A stretch of DNA of 64,000 nucleotides from Saccharopolyspora rosea. Its GTDB lineage: Bacteria; Actinomycetota; Actinomycetes; Mycobacteriales; Pseudonocardiaceae. The translations under genes were made by a program, and so were the position numbers. The notes beneath the pieces were generated by a model, which was not told the origin of the DNA, did no database searches, and worked only from the letters and a program-made list of their open reading frames with translations. This document shows, piece by piece, positions 17,894 to 27,287 of this stretch (positions within the stretch are counted from its first letter, which is position 1; each line of letters starts with the position of its first letter). Location: the NCBI RefSeq assembly GCF_025643595.1, contig NZ_CP102826.1, positions 1,426,001 through 1,490,000 of the forward strand, written 5' to 3'.

Positions 17894-18244
17894 GTGGGCC
17901 TGTTCGACCGGTTGCGCGGTCGGCGGCGTCCCGCGGTCGGACGCGGGGCCCGCCACTCGCGGGACATCGCGCACCTCATCGACTGGGCCGCCAGCCACCG
18001 CGGTGTCGAGGGGTACCTGGAACCCCGCACGACGGTCATCGAGACCACGCTGGTGCTCATCGCCCACGATGGCGAGTGGACCCGACGCCGCGTCGACGGT
18101 CCGGCCGCGGCGCACAAGCTCGCCCACCGGCTGGGCATCCCGTGCTACGAGGTGGCCAAGGTCGGCTACCCGCAGCGGATGCGCGACTACCTGGCGCGCC
18201 AGCGGATCCTGCGAGAGCGGCGGCGCCGCGGGACCGACGGCTGA
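17894..18244 (+). CDS. Conserved hypothetical actinobacterial protein
   Basis: This small basic protein (116 aa) starts MGLFDRLRGRR and contains HLIDWAASHRGVEGYLEPRTTVIETTLVLIAHDGEWTRRR, then a basic C-terminus. Similar short proteins are common in actinobacteria near lpd and pepA, and function is unknown. GTG at 17894 has GGGAGG 7 nt upstream. Its TGA is immediately followed by the OsmC stop codon on the opposite strand, with no space for a separate terminator. Confidence 0.75.
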   Translation: MGLFDRLRGRRRPAVGRGARHSRDIAHLIDWAASHRGVEGYLEPRTTVIETTLVLIAHDGEWTRRRVDGPAAAHKLAHRLGIPCYEVAKVGYPQRMRDYLARQRILRERRRRGTDG

Positions 18245-18730
18245 TCAGTTCGCCACGCGCGCGGTCGGTTCGCAGCGGACCGGGAACGTCACCGAGCGGG
18301 CCACGTAGCACAGCTCCTGGGCCCGGGGGTGCAGCGCCTGCGCCACCTCGACGCTGGACCGGTCGGCCACGGTGACCTCCGGGGTGAGCACGACCTCCTC
18401 GAACTGGCCCGAACCGTCGGGGTTCTCGGTGAGGACCCCGCGCGCCTGATCGTGGTAGCCGGTGACGACCACCCCGCTGTCGGCCGCGAGGTGCAGGAAC
18501 CACAGCATGTGGCACTGCGACAGCGACGCGACGAGCAGCTCCTCCGGGTTGTACCGCTCTGCCTCGCCGAGGAAGACCGGGTCCGCCGAGGCGTCGATCG
18601 CGTTCTTGCCCTCGGCCCGCACCTCGTGGGTGCGCGCGTAGCCGCGGTAGCTGGTGGTGCCCTGCCCGGTGTTCCCGGTCCACACCACGTCGACCCGGTA
18701 GTCGTGGCGCGCCGGTTCGGTATCCGTCAT
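18245..18730 (-). CDS. OsmC/Ohr-family protein
   Basis: The 161-aa OsmC-fold protein carries the two conserved peroxidatic-type cysteines, in LSQCHMLWFLHL and HPRAQELCYVARSV. The family reduces organic hydroperoxides with thiol help. The ATG at 18730 is 6 nt from CAGGAT (18737-18742, minus strand), suggesting a leaderless transcript with a slightly off-consensus -10. It is convergent with the preceding gene with zero spacing. Confidence 0.9.
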   Translation of the reverse strand: MTDTEPARHDYRVDVVWTGNTGQGTTSYRGYARTHEVRAEGKNAIDASADPVFLGEAERYNPEELLVASLSQCHMLWFLHLAADSGVVVTGYHDQARGVLTENPDGSGQFEEVVLTPEVTVADRSSVEVAQALHPRAQELCYVARSVTFPVRCEPTARVAN

Positions 18731-18751
18731 CGGCCCATCCTGGCACCGCGC

Positions 18752-18803
18752 CGCGGTGGCGTGGTCATCTGTTTGAGCGACAGATCACAACCACGCCACC
18801 GCG
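18752..18803. terminator. Hairpin between the OsmC and pepA genes
   Basis: The outer 14-bp arms (18752-18765, 18790-18803) are perfect, with a second helix inside (ATCTGT 18767-18772 with ACAGAT 18780-18785). It lies just after the pepA stop codon (minus strand) and probably terminates pepA. Confidence 0.75.
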
Positions 18804-18812
18804 TCGGAGCAA

Positions 18813-20306
18813 TCAGCCGTGGTCGGCGATGTCGGCGAGCACGGCCGCCAGGGTGCGGACCGGGACGCCGGTGCCGCCCTTCGGCGTGTAGCCCCACGGC
18901 GAGTTGCTGTTGTAGGCCGGGCCCGCGATGTCGATGTGCGCCCACTGCACGTCGCCGGTGACGAACTCGCGGAGGAAGACGCCCGCCACGAGCATGCCGC
19001 CCCAGCGGTGCCCGGTGACGTTGGCCAGGTCGGCGAGCTTGGAGTCCAGGTCGCCGCGCAGCTCGTCGGGCAGCGGCATCGGCCAGCCGCCCTCCCCGGT
19101 GGCCTGGGACAGCCGGGCCACGCGGTCGCGGAACTCCTCGCTGCCCATCACGCCCGGGGTGCGCTTGCCCAGCGCGACGACCTGCGCGCCGGTGAGCGTG
19201 GAGGTTTCGACGAGGTAGTCGGGCTCGTCCTCGCAGGCGCGGGTGATCGCATCGGCCAGGATCAGCCGGCCCTCGGCATCGGTGTTGAGCACCTCGACGG
19301 TCCGGCCGCCGTACATGGTCAGCACGTCACCGGGCCGGTAGGCGGTGCCGGACGGCATGTTCTCGGCCATCGGCACGGTCGCGGTGATCTCCAGCGGGTA
19401 GTTCAGCCGGGCCGCCAGCACCATGGTCGCGATCACGGCCGCCGCCCCGGACATGTCCGAGGTCATCTCGTCCATGCCGGCGCCGGGCTTGAGCGAGATG
19501 CCGCCGGTGTCGAAGGTGATGCCCTTGCCGATCAGCGCGACCTTCTTCGTCGCCTTCGGCCCCTTGTGCCGCAGCCGCACCAACCGCGGCGGCCGGGAGG
19601 ACCCGGCGCCGACGCCGAGGATCCCGCCGTACCCGTGCTTGCGCAGCGCCGCCTCGTCGAGGACCTCGACCTCCAGGCCCGCGGCGCGGCCGAGTTCGGA
19701 GGCGCGCTCGGCGAAGCTGGCCGGGAACAGGTCGTTGGGCGGGGTGTTGATGAAGTCGCGAGCGGTGTTGACCGCCTCGGCGATCGCCCCGGCTCCCTTG
19801 AGCGCGTGGTTGCCCGCCGCGTCCTTGGCGTCGTCCACCACGAATTCCACTTCGGACAGCGGCGCGTCGCCGGTCTCCGACTTGTACTGGCTGAACTTGT
19901 AGGAGCCCAGCACCGTTCCCTGCACGGCCGCGGACAGGTCGAGCGCGGACAGGGTGGTGGCGGCGCGACCGGTCCCGGCCAGCGCGCGGGCCACCGCGCC
20001 AGAGGCTCGCCGCACCGCCTCCGCGGGCACCGCGCCGTCGCCGTCCGGCTTGCCCAGGCCGACGGCGACCACGACGTCGGCGCGCAGCTTGCCGCCGGCG
20101 GGCAGCTTCACCACCTCGTCGGCCTTGCCGGTGGCGCCCAGCGATGCCAGCACCTTCGCCAGATCACCGTCGAACGCGGCGGCGACCTGCTCGGTTCCGG
20201 GAGCGAGTTCGACGCCGTCCGAGCCCTGGACGGTGCCGACGACGATCGCGTCCGCGGTCAGCTTGGCGGCCGCGGCGTCGGTGAGGGCGAGTTTCGGGGT
20301 GGTCAC
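18813..20306 (-). CDS. pepA: Leucyl aminopeptidase (M17 family)
   Basis: The 497-aa M17 cytosolic aminopeptidase has an N-terminal macro-like domain and a C-terminal catalytic domain. The signature [13 protein letters not shown] and the metal/catalytic segment [16 protein letters not shown] are present. GTG at 20306 has GGAGG 8 nt upstream; the frame runs on to 20648 but without family similarity. It releases N-terminal residues during protein turnover. A hairpin follows the stop codon. Confidence 0.94.
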   Translation of the reverse strand: MTTPKLALTDAAAAKLTADAIVVGTVQGSDGVELAPGTEQVAAAFDGDLAKVLASLGATGKADEVVKLPAGGKLRADVVVAVGLGKPDGDGAVPAEAVRRASGAVARALAGTGRAATTLSALDLSAAVQGTVLGSYKFSQYKSETGDAPLSEVEFVVDDAKDAAGNHALKGAGAIAEAVNTARDFINTPPNDLFPASFAERASELGRAAGLEVEVLDEAALRKHGYGGILGVGAGSSRPPRLVRLRHKGPKATKKVALIGKGITFDTGGISLKPGAGMDEMTSDMSGAAAVIATMVLAARLNYPLEITATVPMAENMPSGTAYRPGDVLTMYGGRTVEVLNTDAEGRLILADAITRACEDEPDYLVETSTLTGAQVVALGKRTPGVMGSEEFRDRVARLSQATGEGGWPMPLPDELRGDLDSKLADLANVTGHRWGGMLVAGVFLREFVTGDVQWAHIDIAGPAYNSNSPWGYTPKGGTGVPVRTLAAVLADIADHG

Positions 20307-20500
20307 GTGGTCATCCTCCGGCCTGCTACTGCGATGCTCTTTTCCGCACTCTAGAACGCCCGGCCACGCGCGGGCCCGACCAGGCGGCCCGCCCGGCGCG
20401 CCGACGTCCGGGTGGACGGGACTACGCTTCGTGACGGCGGGCCGCCCGGCGTCACGGATCAGCCGACAGGCGGCTGATAGTTCGGACGTCCTCTGCAAGG

Positions 20501-21757
20501 GTGGTCGGCGTGACCGGGAAGGTTGACTCGCCCCGACGGCTCTCGGCCGGGACCGGGGCGGTCCCGCTGGCGCTCGGTGGCATGCTCGGCGCCGGCGTCT
20601 TCGCAGGTCCGGCGCTGGCGGCCGCGGCCGCCGGGCCGTGGTGGCCACTCGGTCTGCTGCTCGGCGCCCTGACCGCGGCCTGCGCGGCGAGTTCCACCGC
20701 GCACCAGTCGACGAGCTACCGGGGCGGGGGTGCCGTCCACGCGTGCGTGCGCTCCCGGATGGGTCTCGTGCCCGCCCGCATCGCGGCGTCCGCGCACCTG
20801 GCCGGTCACGTCGGTGCGCTGGCCGCGGTCGCCGGAGTGCTCGGCGGGTTCGTCGCCCCCGGCGCCCCGTCCCGCGCGGCGGCGGTCGCGATCCTGCTGG
20901 TCGTGCTGGCGTCGACCGCCGGGCTGCGGATCCGCGGTGGCGCGGCCTGGCTGTGGCTGGCGGTGACCCTCGCGGTGCTCGCCCTGGTGGTGGCCGTCTG
21001 CTTCGCGATCGAACCGGTCCCCGCCGCCCCGAGCGGCAGGACGGTCGCGGAGAGCGCGGTGGGGACCACCGGCGGGGCCGGGGTGTTGTTCTTCGCCTTC
21101 CTCGGTTTCGAACGGCTCACCGCACCCGCCGACGAGCACGACCGCGTCGCCTGGACGGCGGTCCGGCGCGGCGCGATGACCGGGATCGCGGGGGTCTGCG
21201 TCGCGCTCGTGGTGGTCACCGCGGCGCTGGTGCACCAGCTCGGCGTGGCGCGCCTCGCGCTGTCGCCGACGCCGATCCTGGACGTCCTGGGTGCCGCTGC
21301 GGCCTCCGGCATCGCGCCGCTCGTCAGCGCGGGTGCGGCGGTCGCGTTGCTGCCGGTCCTGCTGGGCGTCCTGGAGGCGCAGCGGTCGACGGCGCTGGCC
21401 GTGGCGGACGACGGGGACCTCCCGAAGGGCCTGGCCCGGAAGGGACGCCACGGGACGCCGTACGTGCTGGACGTGTGCGCGGGCGTCGCGGCGGTGGTGG
21501 TGTCCTCGCTGGTGGAGCCGACGTCGGCGATGGCGTTCGCCGCCTGCTGCATGCTCGTCCACTACGCGTTCGCCAACGCCGGGGCCCGCGTTCTGCTGTC
21601 CGAGGACCGGACCTGGCCGACGCGCATGGCGTGCCTGGGCATGGGGTTGTCCGTGGTGCTCGCGATGAGCCTGCCGGTCCCCGCGATGCTTGCGACCCTT
21701 GCGGTGGTCATCATCGGTCCCGTCGCGATGGGCCTGGTGTCCCGTCGCTGGAGCTGA
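20501..21757 (+). CDS. APC-superfamily amino acid permease-like membrane protein
   Basis: The 418-aa protein has about 11-12 predicted transmembrane helices. The N-terminal [15 protein letters not shown] resembles the unwound TM1 glycine motif of APC transporters (GxG-x-GIF type), and [12 protein letters not shown] resembles TM6 (FFAFxGF). The substrate is unknown, but amino acid or amine uptake is the best guess. GTG at 20501 or 20510 could start translation. It is followed by the DUF402 gene after 7 bp, so the two are probably cotranscribed. Confidence 0.82.
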   Translation: MVGVTGKVDSPRRLSAGTGAVPLALGGMLGAGVFAGPALAAAAAGPWWPLGLLLGALTAACAASSTAHQSTSYRGGGAVHACVRSRMGLVPARIAASAHLAGHVGALAAVAGVLGGFVAPGAPSRAAAVAILLVVLASTAGLRIRGGAAWLWLAVTLAVLALVVAVCFAIEPVPAAPSGRTVAESAVGTTGGAGVLFFAFLGFERLTAPADEHDRVAWTAVRRGAMTGIAGVCVALVVVTAALVHQLGVARLALSPTPILDVLGAAAASGIAPLVSAGAAVALLPVLLGVLEAQRSTALAVADDGDLPKGLARKGRHGTPYVLDVCAGVAAVVVSSLVEPTSAMAFAACCMLVHYAFANAGARVLLSEDRTWPTRMACLGMGLSVVLAMSLPVPAMLATLAVVIIGPVAMGLVSRRWS

Positions 21758-21764
21758 GGCGGTC

Positions 21765-22418
21765 ATGTTCGACACGAGCACGCGCGCACTGGCGCCCGAG
21801 AAGTGGGAAAACGGGCAGCAGGTCCTCTACAACTTCTGGCGGCTCGACGGATCGCTGGGCACGGTGCACCCGGCGCGCGTGCTGTCCGACGACGGTCGGC
21901 GGCTGCTGTGCTGGGTGCTCGCGGGAACCCCGATCCGGGTCACGACGTCCCCGGACGGGCGGGGCCCGCGCGAAATGCCGTTGCACGAGCGCTTCAGCGG
22001 GCCGCGCGTCCCGGCCCGCTCGGTGTGGCGGGGGACCTCCACGTTGCGGCTGGTGTACGAGGACCGCTGGGCGTCGGTGTGGTGGTTCTTCGATCCGCTC
22101 GGCGACTTCCGCAACTGGTACGTCAACCTGGAGATCCCGCAGGGCCGCGACGCCTCCGGCGTGCGTCGTGTCGATGGCGTGCTCGACTTGGAGGTCTTCC
22201 CCGACGGCAAGTGGGCGTGGAAGGACGAGGACGAGGTGGAGCCCGCGATCGAGGCGGGCCGGTTCACCGAGGCGCACGCCGCGAGGCTGCGCGCCGAGGG
22301 GGAGCGGATGGTCGAACTCGCCGAGGCGGGCCGCTTCCCGTTCGACGGCACCTACTGCGACGCCGCGCCCGACCCCGCCTGGGACCTGCCGACGCTGCCG
22401 GACGACCTGCTGCGCTGA
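21765..22418 (+). CDS. DUF402 domain protein
   Basis: The 217-aa protein has the DUF402/FomD-like core: WWFFDPLGDFRNWYVNLEIP, VDGVLDLEVFPDGKWAWKDEDE and EAGRFTEAHAARLRAEGERM. Some relatives (FomD) hydrolyse cytidylylated phosphonates, and others are nucleotide phosphatases; the specific role here is unknown. ATG at 21765 has GAGG about 6 nt upstream and lies 7 bp after the transporter stop. Confidence 0.82.
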   Translation: MFDTSTRALAPEKWENGQQVLYNFWRLDGSLGTVHPARVLSDDGRRLLCWVLAGTPIRVTTSPDGRGPREMPLHERFSGPRVPARSVWRGTSTLRLVYEDRWASVWWFFDPLGDFRNWYVNLEIPQGRDASGVRRVDGVLDLEVFPDGKWAWKDEDEVEPAIEAGRFTEAHAARLRAEGERMVELAEAGRFPFDGTYCDAAPDPAWDLPTLPDDLLR

Positions 22419-22419
22419 C

Positions 22420-22710
22420 TCACAGCGCGATGAACAGCATCACCGTGATCACGCAGACGAACACGGCGAGCCGGCCGACCGAGCCGCCGCGCAGGTCCTT
22501 CGGGAAGAACCGGCCGTGCTTGCCGCGCCACCAGACCGCCCACCAGACGACTCCGGCCACCCCCAGGATCGCGCCGAACGCGCCCAACCAGGCATAACCG
22601 AGCGCGATCAGCACGCCCCCGCCCAACGGCATGAGCGCGGCCAACGCGGCGGCTTGGGCGTCCTGCTGCACGGTCGTGGGGCCGATCGGGGCGTTCGGAG
22701 CGTCGGTCAT
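22420..22710 (-). CDS. Small membrane protein of unknown function
   Basis: The 96-aa protein has a short acidic N-terminus, two transmembrane helices (about 27-60, including WLGAFGAILGVAGVVWWAVWW), a basic loop GKHGRFFPKDL and a last helix to the C-terminus. No family was recognised. ATG at 22710 lies 7 nt from TATCAT (22718-22723, minus strand), so it is probably leaderless. It ends 1 bp from the convergent DUF402 gene. Confidence 0.7.
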   Translation of the reverse strand: MTDAPNAPIGPTTVQQDAQAAALAALMPLGGGVLIALGYAWLGAFGAILGVAGVVWWAVWWRGKHGRFFPKDLRGGSVGRLAVFVCVITVMLFIAL

Positions 22711-22803
22711 GGCACACATGATAGGCGGCCCGCACATCCCCCGAACGGATCGCCGGATACGAACCGTGGCGACGTCTTCGCGGCCAGTAGGTGGAATGTT
22801 GAT

Positions 22804-22819
22804 ACTTGGACGGCCAAGT
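22804..22819. promoter_or_regulatory. Short inverted repeat in the ilvE promoter region
   Basis: ACTTGG (22804-22809) and CCAAGT (22814-22819) form a perfect 6-bp inverted repeat with 4-nt spacing. It is centred ~45 bp upstream of the presumed -10 TACGGT (22857-22862). It may be a regulator site, but no named motif matches. Confidence 0.35.
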
Positions 22820-22868
22820 TCTGACAAGCCGGTTTCCACTGATCGCGGGCGCGCGATACGGTACGCGC

Positions 22869-23972
22869 ATGAGCGAAGCACTGTCTTTCACCCGGACCCC
22901 CAGCCCGCGACCGGCCACCGACGAGCGCCGCGCGGAGGTACTGGCGAATCCGGGGTTCGGACGGTACTTCACCGACCACATGGTGACGATCCGCTGGTCC
23001 GAGGAGCAGGGCTGGCACGACGCCCGCGTCGAGCCGTACCACGCGCTGGAGTTCGACCCGGCGACCTCGGTCCTGCACTACGCGCAGGCGATCTTCGAGG
23101 GGCTGAAGGCGTACCGGCAGCCCGACGGCTCGATCGCCGCGTTCCGGCCCGACGCCAACGCGCGCCGCTTCCAGCAGTCGGCGCAGCGCATCGCGATGCC
23201 GGAGCTGCCCGAGGAGCTGTTCCTGGCCTCGCTGCGCGAGCTGCTCGCCGTGGATTCGGCGTGGGTGCCCTCCGCCGAGGAGAGTTCGCTGTACCTGCGG
23301 CCGTTCATGATCTCCACCGAGATCGGCCTCGGGGTGAACCACCCGGCCAACTCCTACCTGTACGCGCTGATCGCTTCGCCGTCCGGCTCCTACTTCGCCG
23401 GCGGCATCAAGCCGGTGACCGTGTGGTTGAGCCACGAGTACGTGCGCGCCGCCCCGGGCGGCACCGGCGCGGCGAAGTTCGCGGGCAACTACGCCGCCTC
23501 GTTCGCCGCCCAGGCGCAGGCCCTGGAGAAGGGCTGCGACCAGGTGGTCTGGTTGGACGCGTGCGAGCGCCAGGTCGTCGAGGAAATGGGCGGCATGAAC
23601 CTGTTCTTCGTGTTCGGTTCGGGTTCCGACGCCCGTCTGGTGACGCCCTCGTTGTCCGGCAGCCTGCTGCCGGGCGTGACCCGTTCCTCGCTGCTGGAGC
23701 TGGGTCGCGAACTGGGCATGCAGGTCGAGGAGCGGCGGGTCACCGTCGACGAGTGGGAGAAGAAGGCCGCCAGCGGTGAGCTCACCGAGGTCTTCGCCTG
23801 CGGCACCGCCGCGGTGATCACCCCCGTCGGGCACGTCAAGCACCGGGACGGCGAGTTCGCCATCGCCGACGGCAAGCCCGGCGAGGTGACCATGAAGCTG
23901 CGCGAGCGGCTGACCGGCATCCAGCACGGCGCGGTCGCCGACTCCCACGACTGGATGGTCAAGCTGGCCTGA
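22869..23972 (+). CDS. ilvE: Branched-chain amino acid aminotransferase
   Basis: The 367-aa fold-type IV PLP aminotransferase catalyses the last step of Val, Leu and Ile synthesis. The PLP lysine is in [15 protein letters not shown], and the [11 protein letters not shown] and [13 protein letters not shown] segments are typical. The frame opens at 22806, but ATG 22869 is 6 nt after TACGGT (22857-22862). It gives the usual family N-terminus and suggests a leaderless mRNA. An imperfect hairpin follows before the next gene. Confidence 0.95.
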   Translation: MSEALSFTRTPSPRPATDERRAEVLANPGFGRYFTDHMVTIRWSEEQGWHDARVEPYHALEFDPATSVLHYAQAIFEGLKAYRQPDGSIAAFRPDANARRFQQSAQRIAMPELPEELFLASLRELLAVDSAWVPSAEESSLYLRPFMISTEIGLGVNHPANSYLYALIASPSGSYFAGGIKPVTVWLSHEYVRAAPGGTGAAKFAGNYAASFAAQAQALEKGCDQVVWLDACERQVVEEMGGMNLFFVFGSGSDARLVTPSLSGSLLPGVTRSSLLELGRELGMQVEERRVTVDEWEKKAASGELTEVFACGTAAVITPVGHVKHRDGEFAIADGKPGEVTMKLRERLTGIQHGAVADSHDWMVKLA

Positions 23973-24003
23973 GGCCCCGCGCCGACCGACCGATGAATTC
24001 CGG

Positions 24004-24050
24004 GTCCTCCTGGAGTCCAACAGGGTGCACACCCAGGACTCCAGGAGGAC
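24004..24050 (+). promoter_or_regulatory. Stem-loop that occludes the Shine-Dalgarno of the beta-propeller gene
   Basis: The perfect 15-bp arms (24004-24018, 24036-24050) enclose a smaller GGGTG/CACCC hairpin. The 3' arm contains AGGAGG (24043-24048), the ribosome-binding site of the gene starting at 24054, so the folded RNA hides it. The same structure could terminate ilvE transcription. Which role dominates is not decidable from sequence. Confidence 0.65.
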
Positions 24051-24053
24051 GCC

Positions 24054-25142
24054 ATGACCGAGCCCGTCCTGCTCATGATCGGCACGCGGAAGGGGCTGTG
24101 GCTGGCCACCAGCCATGACGGCCGGATCGGCTGGGAGTTGTCCGGCCCGCACCTGCCGATGTCGGAGATCTACGCGGTCGCCATCGACACCCGGCGGTCC
24201 ACCCCGCGCCTGCTCGTCGGCACGTCCAGCAGCCATTGGGGGCCGGGCGTCGCGATCAGCGACGACCTCGGCCGGACGTGGCAGGAGTCCGACGCGGCGC
24301 CGATCGCGTTCCCGGAGGACACCGGGGCCGCGCTGCAGCGCGTCTGGCAGCTGGCGCCCGGACCCGACGACGAGCCCGACGTGGTCTACGCCGGGACCGA
24401 ACCGGCCGCGCTGTTCCGCTCCGAGGACGGCGGCCGGAGCTTCCGGCTGGTGCGCGGGTTGTGGGACCACCCGCACCGGGCCCGTTGGTCGCCCGGGTTC
24501 GGCGGGCTCGGGTTGCACACCGTCATCCCGCACCCGCGCGATCACCGGCGGGTCGCGGTCGCGATCTCGGCGGGCGGGGTGTACCGCAGCGAGGACGGCG
24601 GTACGACCTGGCATCCGAGCAACAGCGGGGTGCAGGCGAAGTTCCTCCCCGATCCGTACCCGGAGTGGGGGCAGTGCGTGCACAAGATCAGCTGTCACCC
24701 GGCGGTTCCGGAGCGGTTGTTCCTGCAGAACCACCACGGCGTCTACCGCAGCGATGACGGCGGGGCGTCGTGGCACTCCATCGCCGAGGGGCTGCCCAGC
24801 GACTTCGGCTTCCCGATCGCCGTGCACCCGCACCGGCCGGACGTCGTCTACGGCTTCCCGCTGGTCGCGGACATGCGCCGGTTCCCGCCGGACGGCCGGT
24901 GCCGGGTGTTCCGCAGCGCGGACGCGGGCGGGACGTGGAGCGGGCTGTCCGCGGGGTTGCCGGAGGTGTTCTGGTCAGCGGTGATGCGCGACGCGCTGTG
25001 GCTCGACGACGCCGACCCGGCGGGCGTGTACTTCGGTTCCCGGTCGGGCGAGGTGTACGCCAGCCGCGACGAGGGGGAGAGCTGGCGGCAGGTCGCGGCG
25101 CACCTGCCCGACGTCATGTCGGTGCGCGCCGCGGTGGTGTGA
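24054..25142 (+). CDS. Asp-box (BNR) beta-propeller protein, sialidase-like fold, function unknown
   Basis: The 362-aa protein has at least six Asp-box motifs (S-x-D-x-G-x-T/S-W/F): SDDLGRTW, SEDGGRSF, SEDGGTTW, SDDGGASW, SADAGGTW and SRDEGESW. That pattern predicts a six- or seven-bladed propeller. I see no arginine triad or Tyr/Glu nucleophile pair arranged as in sialidases, so an exo-sialidase annotation would be unsafe. No signal peptide is visible, so it is probably cytoplasmic. The AGGAGG ribosome site is inside a hairpin. A MoaD/ThiS-like gene follows after 10 bp, a pairing I recall as recurrent in actinobacteria. Confidence 0.8.
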   Translation: MTEPVLLMIGTRKGLWLATSHDGRIGWELSGPHLPMSEIYAVAIDTRRSTPRLLVGTSSSHWGPGVAISDDLGRTWQESDAAPIAFPEDTGAALQRVWQLAPGPDDEPDVVYAGTEPAALFRSEDGGRSFRLVRGLWDHPHRARWSPGFGGLGLHTVIPHPRDHRRVAVAISAGGVYRSEDGGTTWHPSNSGVQAKFLPDPYPEWGQCVHKISCHPAVPERLFLQNHHGVYRSDDGGASWHSIAEGLPSDFGFPIAVHPHRPDVVYGFPLVADMRRFPPDGRCRVFRSADAGGTWSGLSAGLPEVFWSAVMRDALWLDDADPAGVYFGSRSGEVYASRDEGESWRQVAAHLPDVMSVRAAVV

Positions 25143-25152
25143 GGAGGCGGTC

Positions 25153-25437
25153 ATGCGGGTCACGTTGCTGGTGCCGCAGGTGCTGCGGGCGAGCGCGGAC
25201 GGGGTGGCGCGGCTCGAACTGGACCTCGACGGCGAGCCGACGCTCGCCGGGGCGCTGGACGAGGTGCGGACGCGGCACCCCGCCCTGGAGCGCAGGCTCC
25301 GGGATGAGACCAGGGCACTGCGCCGGTACGTCAACTTCTACGTGGACGGCGAGGAGTGCCGGAACCTTGGCGGCGCGGCGACACGCCTCGCCGACGGCGC
25401 CGAGATCCAGGTGATCCCGTCGGTCGCGGGCGGGTGA
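25153..25437 (+). CDS. MoaD/ThiS-family ubiquitin-like sulfur-carrier protein
   Basis: The 94-aa beta-grasp protein starts MRVTLLVPQVLR, has the LAGALDEVRTRHPALERRL helix and ends in the Gly-Gly tail (SVAGG) needed for thiocarboxylation or conjugation. No dedicated MoeB/ThiF-type activating enzyme is in the window. It is presumably cotranslated with the beta-propeller gene 10 bp upstream (GAGGAGG precedes the start). The real role may be sulfur transfer or protein modification, rather than molybdopterin synthesis. It abuts the cobS stop codon on the other strand. Confidence 0.85.
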   Translation: MRVTLLVPQVLRASADGVARLELDLDGEPTLAGALDEVRTRHPALERRLRDETRALRRYVNFYVDGEECRNLGGAATRLADGAEIQVIPSVAGG

Positions 25438-26163
25438 TCAGCCGAACGCGCAGACCGCGAGCACGACCGTGGTGGCCAGTTCCGACGACGCCCCGAGCAC
25501 GTCACCGGTGATGCCGCCGAAGCGGCGCTGGACGTGGCCGATCAGGGCGACCAGCACGGCACCGGCCAGCACCACCGCGACCGCGCCGCGCCACCCCGCG
25601 GCGAACCCGAGCACGACCAGCGCCAGCCACCACGCGGCCACGAGCCAGGTGCGCTGGCTGCCCGCGACCAGGGCTCCCATGCCCTCGGGGCGGGCCGAGC
25701 CGACGCCCTCCCGGCAGCCCAGCACGAAACCCGCCCGGCCGACCGCGCAGGCCAGGACGACGGCGGCGGGGTTGCCGACCAGTGCGGACAGGCTCACCGC
25801 CTGCACCCCGAGGGCGAGCACCAGCGCCACGACCGCGAACGGCCCGGCGCCGCCGTCGCGCATCACGCTCAACGCGCGCTCAGGAGGTCCGTAGCAGCCC
25901 AGCCCGTCCACGGTGTCGGCCAGCCCGTCGACGTGCATACCCCTGGTGACCAGCACGAACGCGGTCACCGTCAGCAGTCCGGCGAGCAGTGGCGGCGCTC
26001 CGAGGAGGCTCAGCAGCCACAGCACCGCCGCGCCGAACGCCCCGATGACCACGCCCACCAGCGGAGCGAGGGAGATCGCCTGCCGGCAGGTGCGCTCGTC
26101 GACGCGGTCGGTGCCCACGGGCACGACGCTCAGCCACGAGACCGCCAGCCGCAGACCGTCCAC
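25438..26163 (-). CDS. cobS: Adenosylcobinamide-GDP ribazoletransferase (cobalamin synthase)
   Basis: The 241-aa integral membrane enzyme joins adenosylcobinamide-GDP and alpha-ribazole. Conserved MHVDGLADTVDGLG (metal-binding acidic motif) and RRFGGITGDVLGASSE are present among about six hydrophobic segments. GTG at 26163 starts 4 bp after the cobT stop, so it is translationally coupled as third gene of cobU-cobT-cobS. Confidence 0.94.
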   Translation of the reverse strand: MDGLRLAVSWLSVVPVGTDRVDERTCRQAISLAPLVGVVIGAFGAAVLWLLSLLGAPPLLAGLLTVTAFVLVTRGMHVDGLADTVDGLGCYGPPERALSVMRDGGAGPFAVVALVLALGVQAVSLSALVGNPAAVVLACAVGRAGFVLGCREGVGSARPEGMGALVAGSQRTWLVAAWWLALVVLGFAAGWRGAVAVVLAGAVLVALIGHVQRRFGGITGDVLGASSELATTVVLAVCAFG

Positions 26164-26167
26164 GGCG

Positions 26168-27268
26168 TCACAGCTCGCTGGACTCGGCGGCCGGACCGAT
26201 CGCCTCCGACTCGGTGGGGCCGCCCACTCCGGCCTCGGCGAACGTAGCCATCTCGCCGAGCACCCGGACCGCGGCGGTGACCAGCGGCAGCGCCGTCAGC
26301 GCCCCGGACCCCTCGCCGAGCCGGAGCTGCAGGTCGACGATGGGCTGCAGGTCGAGGTGGTCGAGCACCAGCCGGCCGCCCGGCTCGGCGGACCGGTGGC
26401 CGGCCAGCCACCACTGCCGAGCGCCCGGCGCCAGCTCCTCGGCGACCAGCGCGGCGGCGCCGACCACGACACCGTCGAGGATCACCGGGGTGCGCCGCAC
26501 CGCGGCCTGCGCGAGGAAACCGCTCAGCGCGGCGATGTCCGCACCGGCCGAGGTCCGCAGCAGCGCGACCGGGTCGTCGAGCACCTTGCGGGCGCGGCGC
26601 AGCGCGTCGCGGATAGCCGCCGTCTTGCGCATCCAGGCCCGGTCGTCGATGCCGGTGCCGCGTCCGACGACGGCCACCGGCTCGGTTCCGGTCAGCGCCG
26701 CGATCAGCACCGCCGCCGGGGTGGTGTTGCCGATGCCCATGTCCCCGGCGATCAGCAGGTCGGCGCCGGAGTCGATCTCCTCGTCGGCGACCGCCCGGCC
26801 GACGTTGAGCGCAGCCCGGGCCTGCTCGGCGGTGAGCGCGTCCTCGCGGTCGATCGAGCCGGAGCTGCGGCGGATCTTGCGGGCGCTGACCGCGGCCGGG
26901 GTGTCGGCGTCGACGGCCACGTCGACCACGCGGACGGTGGCGCCCGCGTTGGCCGCGAGCACGTTCACCGCCGCACCGCCGTCCAGGAAGTTGCGGACCA
27001 TCTGCCCGGTGACCTCGCTGGGGTAGGCGGACACGCCGTGCTGGGCGATGCCGTGGTCACCGGCGAACACGACCACCCGGGCGCGGTCGAACGGCCGCGG
27101 CGGGCACGTGCCCTGCCTGGCGGCCACCCACACCCCGATCTCCTCCAGGCGTCCCAGGGAACCGGCCGGTTTGGTCAGCAGCTCCTGGCGCACGACGGCC
27201 TGCCGCCGGGCCTGCTCGTCGGGCGCGGGGACCTCCGGGAACCGGATCGCGGTGGGGTCGGTGGACAC
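26168..27268 (-). CDS. cobT: Nicotinate-nucleotide-dimethylbenzimidazole phosphoribosyltransferase
   Basis: The 366-aa enzyme activates the lower ligand of cobalamin. Typical blocks are [15 protein letters not shown] (N-terminal), [35 protein letters not shown] and the C-terminal LGEGSGA with the catalytic glutamate. GTG at 27268 is preceded by GGAGG with 6-nt spacing; the upstream extension to 27535 lies over cobU and is spurious. It is 19 nt downstream of cobU. Confidence 0.95.
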   Translation of the reverse strand: MSTDPTAIRFPEVPAPDEQARRQAVVRQELLTKPAGSLGRLEEIGVWVAARQGTCPPRPFDRARVVVFAGDHGIAQHGVSAYPSEVTGQMVRNFLDGGAAVNVLAANAGATVRVVDVAVDADTPAAVSARKIRRSSGSIDREDALTAEQARAALNVGRAVADEEIDSGADLLIAGDMGIGNTTPAAVLIAALTGTEPVAVVGRGTGIDDRAWMRKTAAIRDALRRARKVLDDPVALLRTSAGADIAALSGFLAQAAVRRTPVILDGVVVGAAALVAEELAPGARQWWLAGHRSAEPGGRLVLDHLDLQPIVDLQLRLGEGSGALTALPLVTAAVRVLGEMATFAEAGVGGPTESEAIGPAAESSEL

Positions 27269-27287
27269 GTGGAACCTCCGTGGTAGA

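Noticed and set aside
24054-25142. Annotation of the Asp-box protein as an active exo-sialidase
   Set aside because: Asp-boxes define the propeller fold only. The catalytic arginine triad and Tyr/Glu pair are not visible, and there is no secretion signal.
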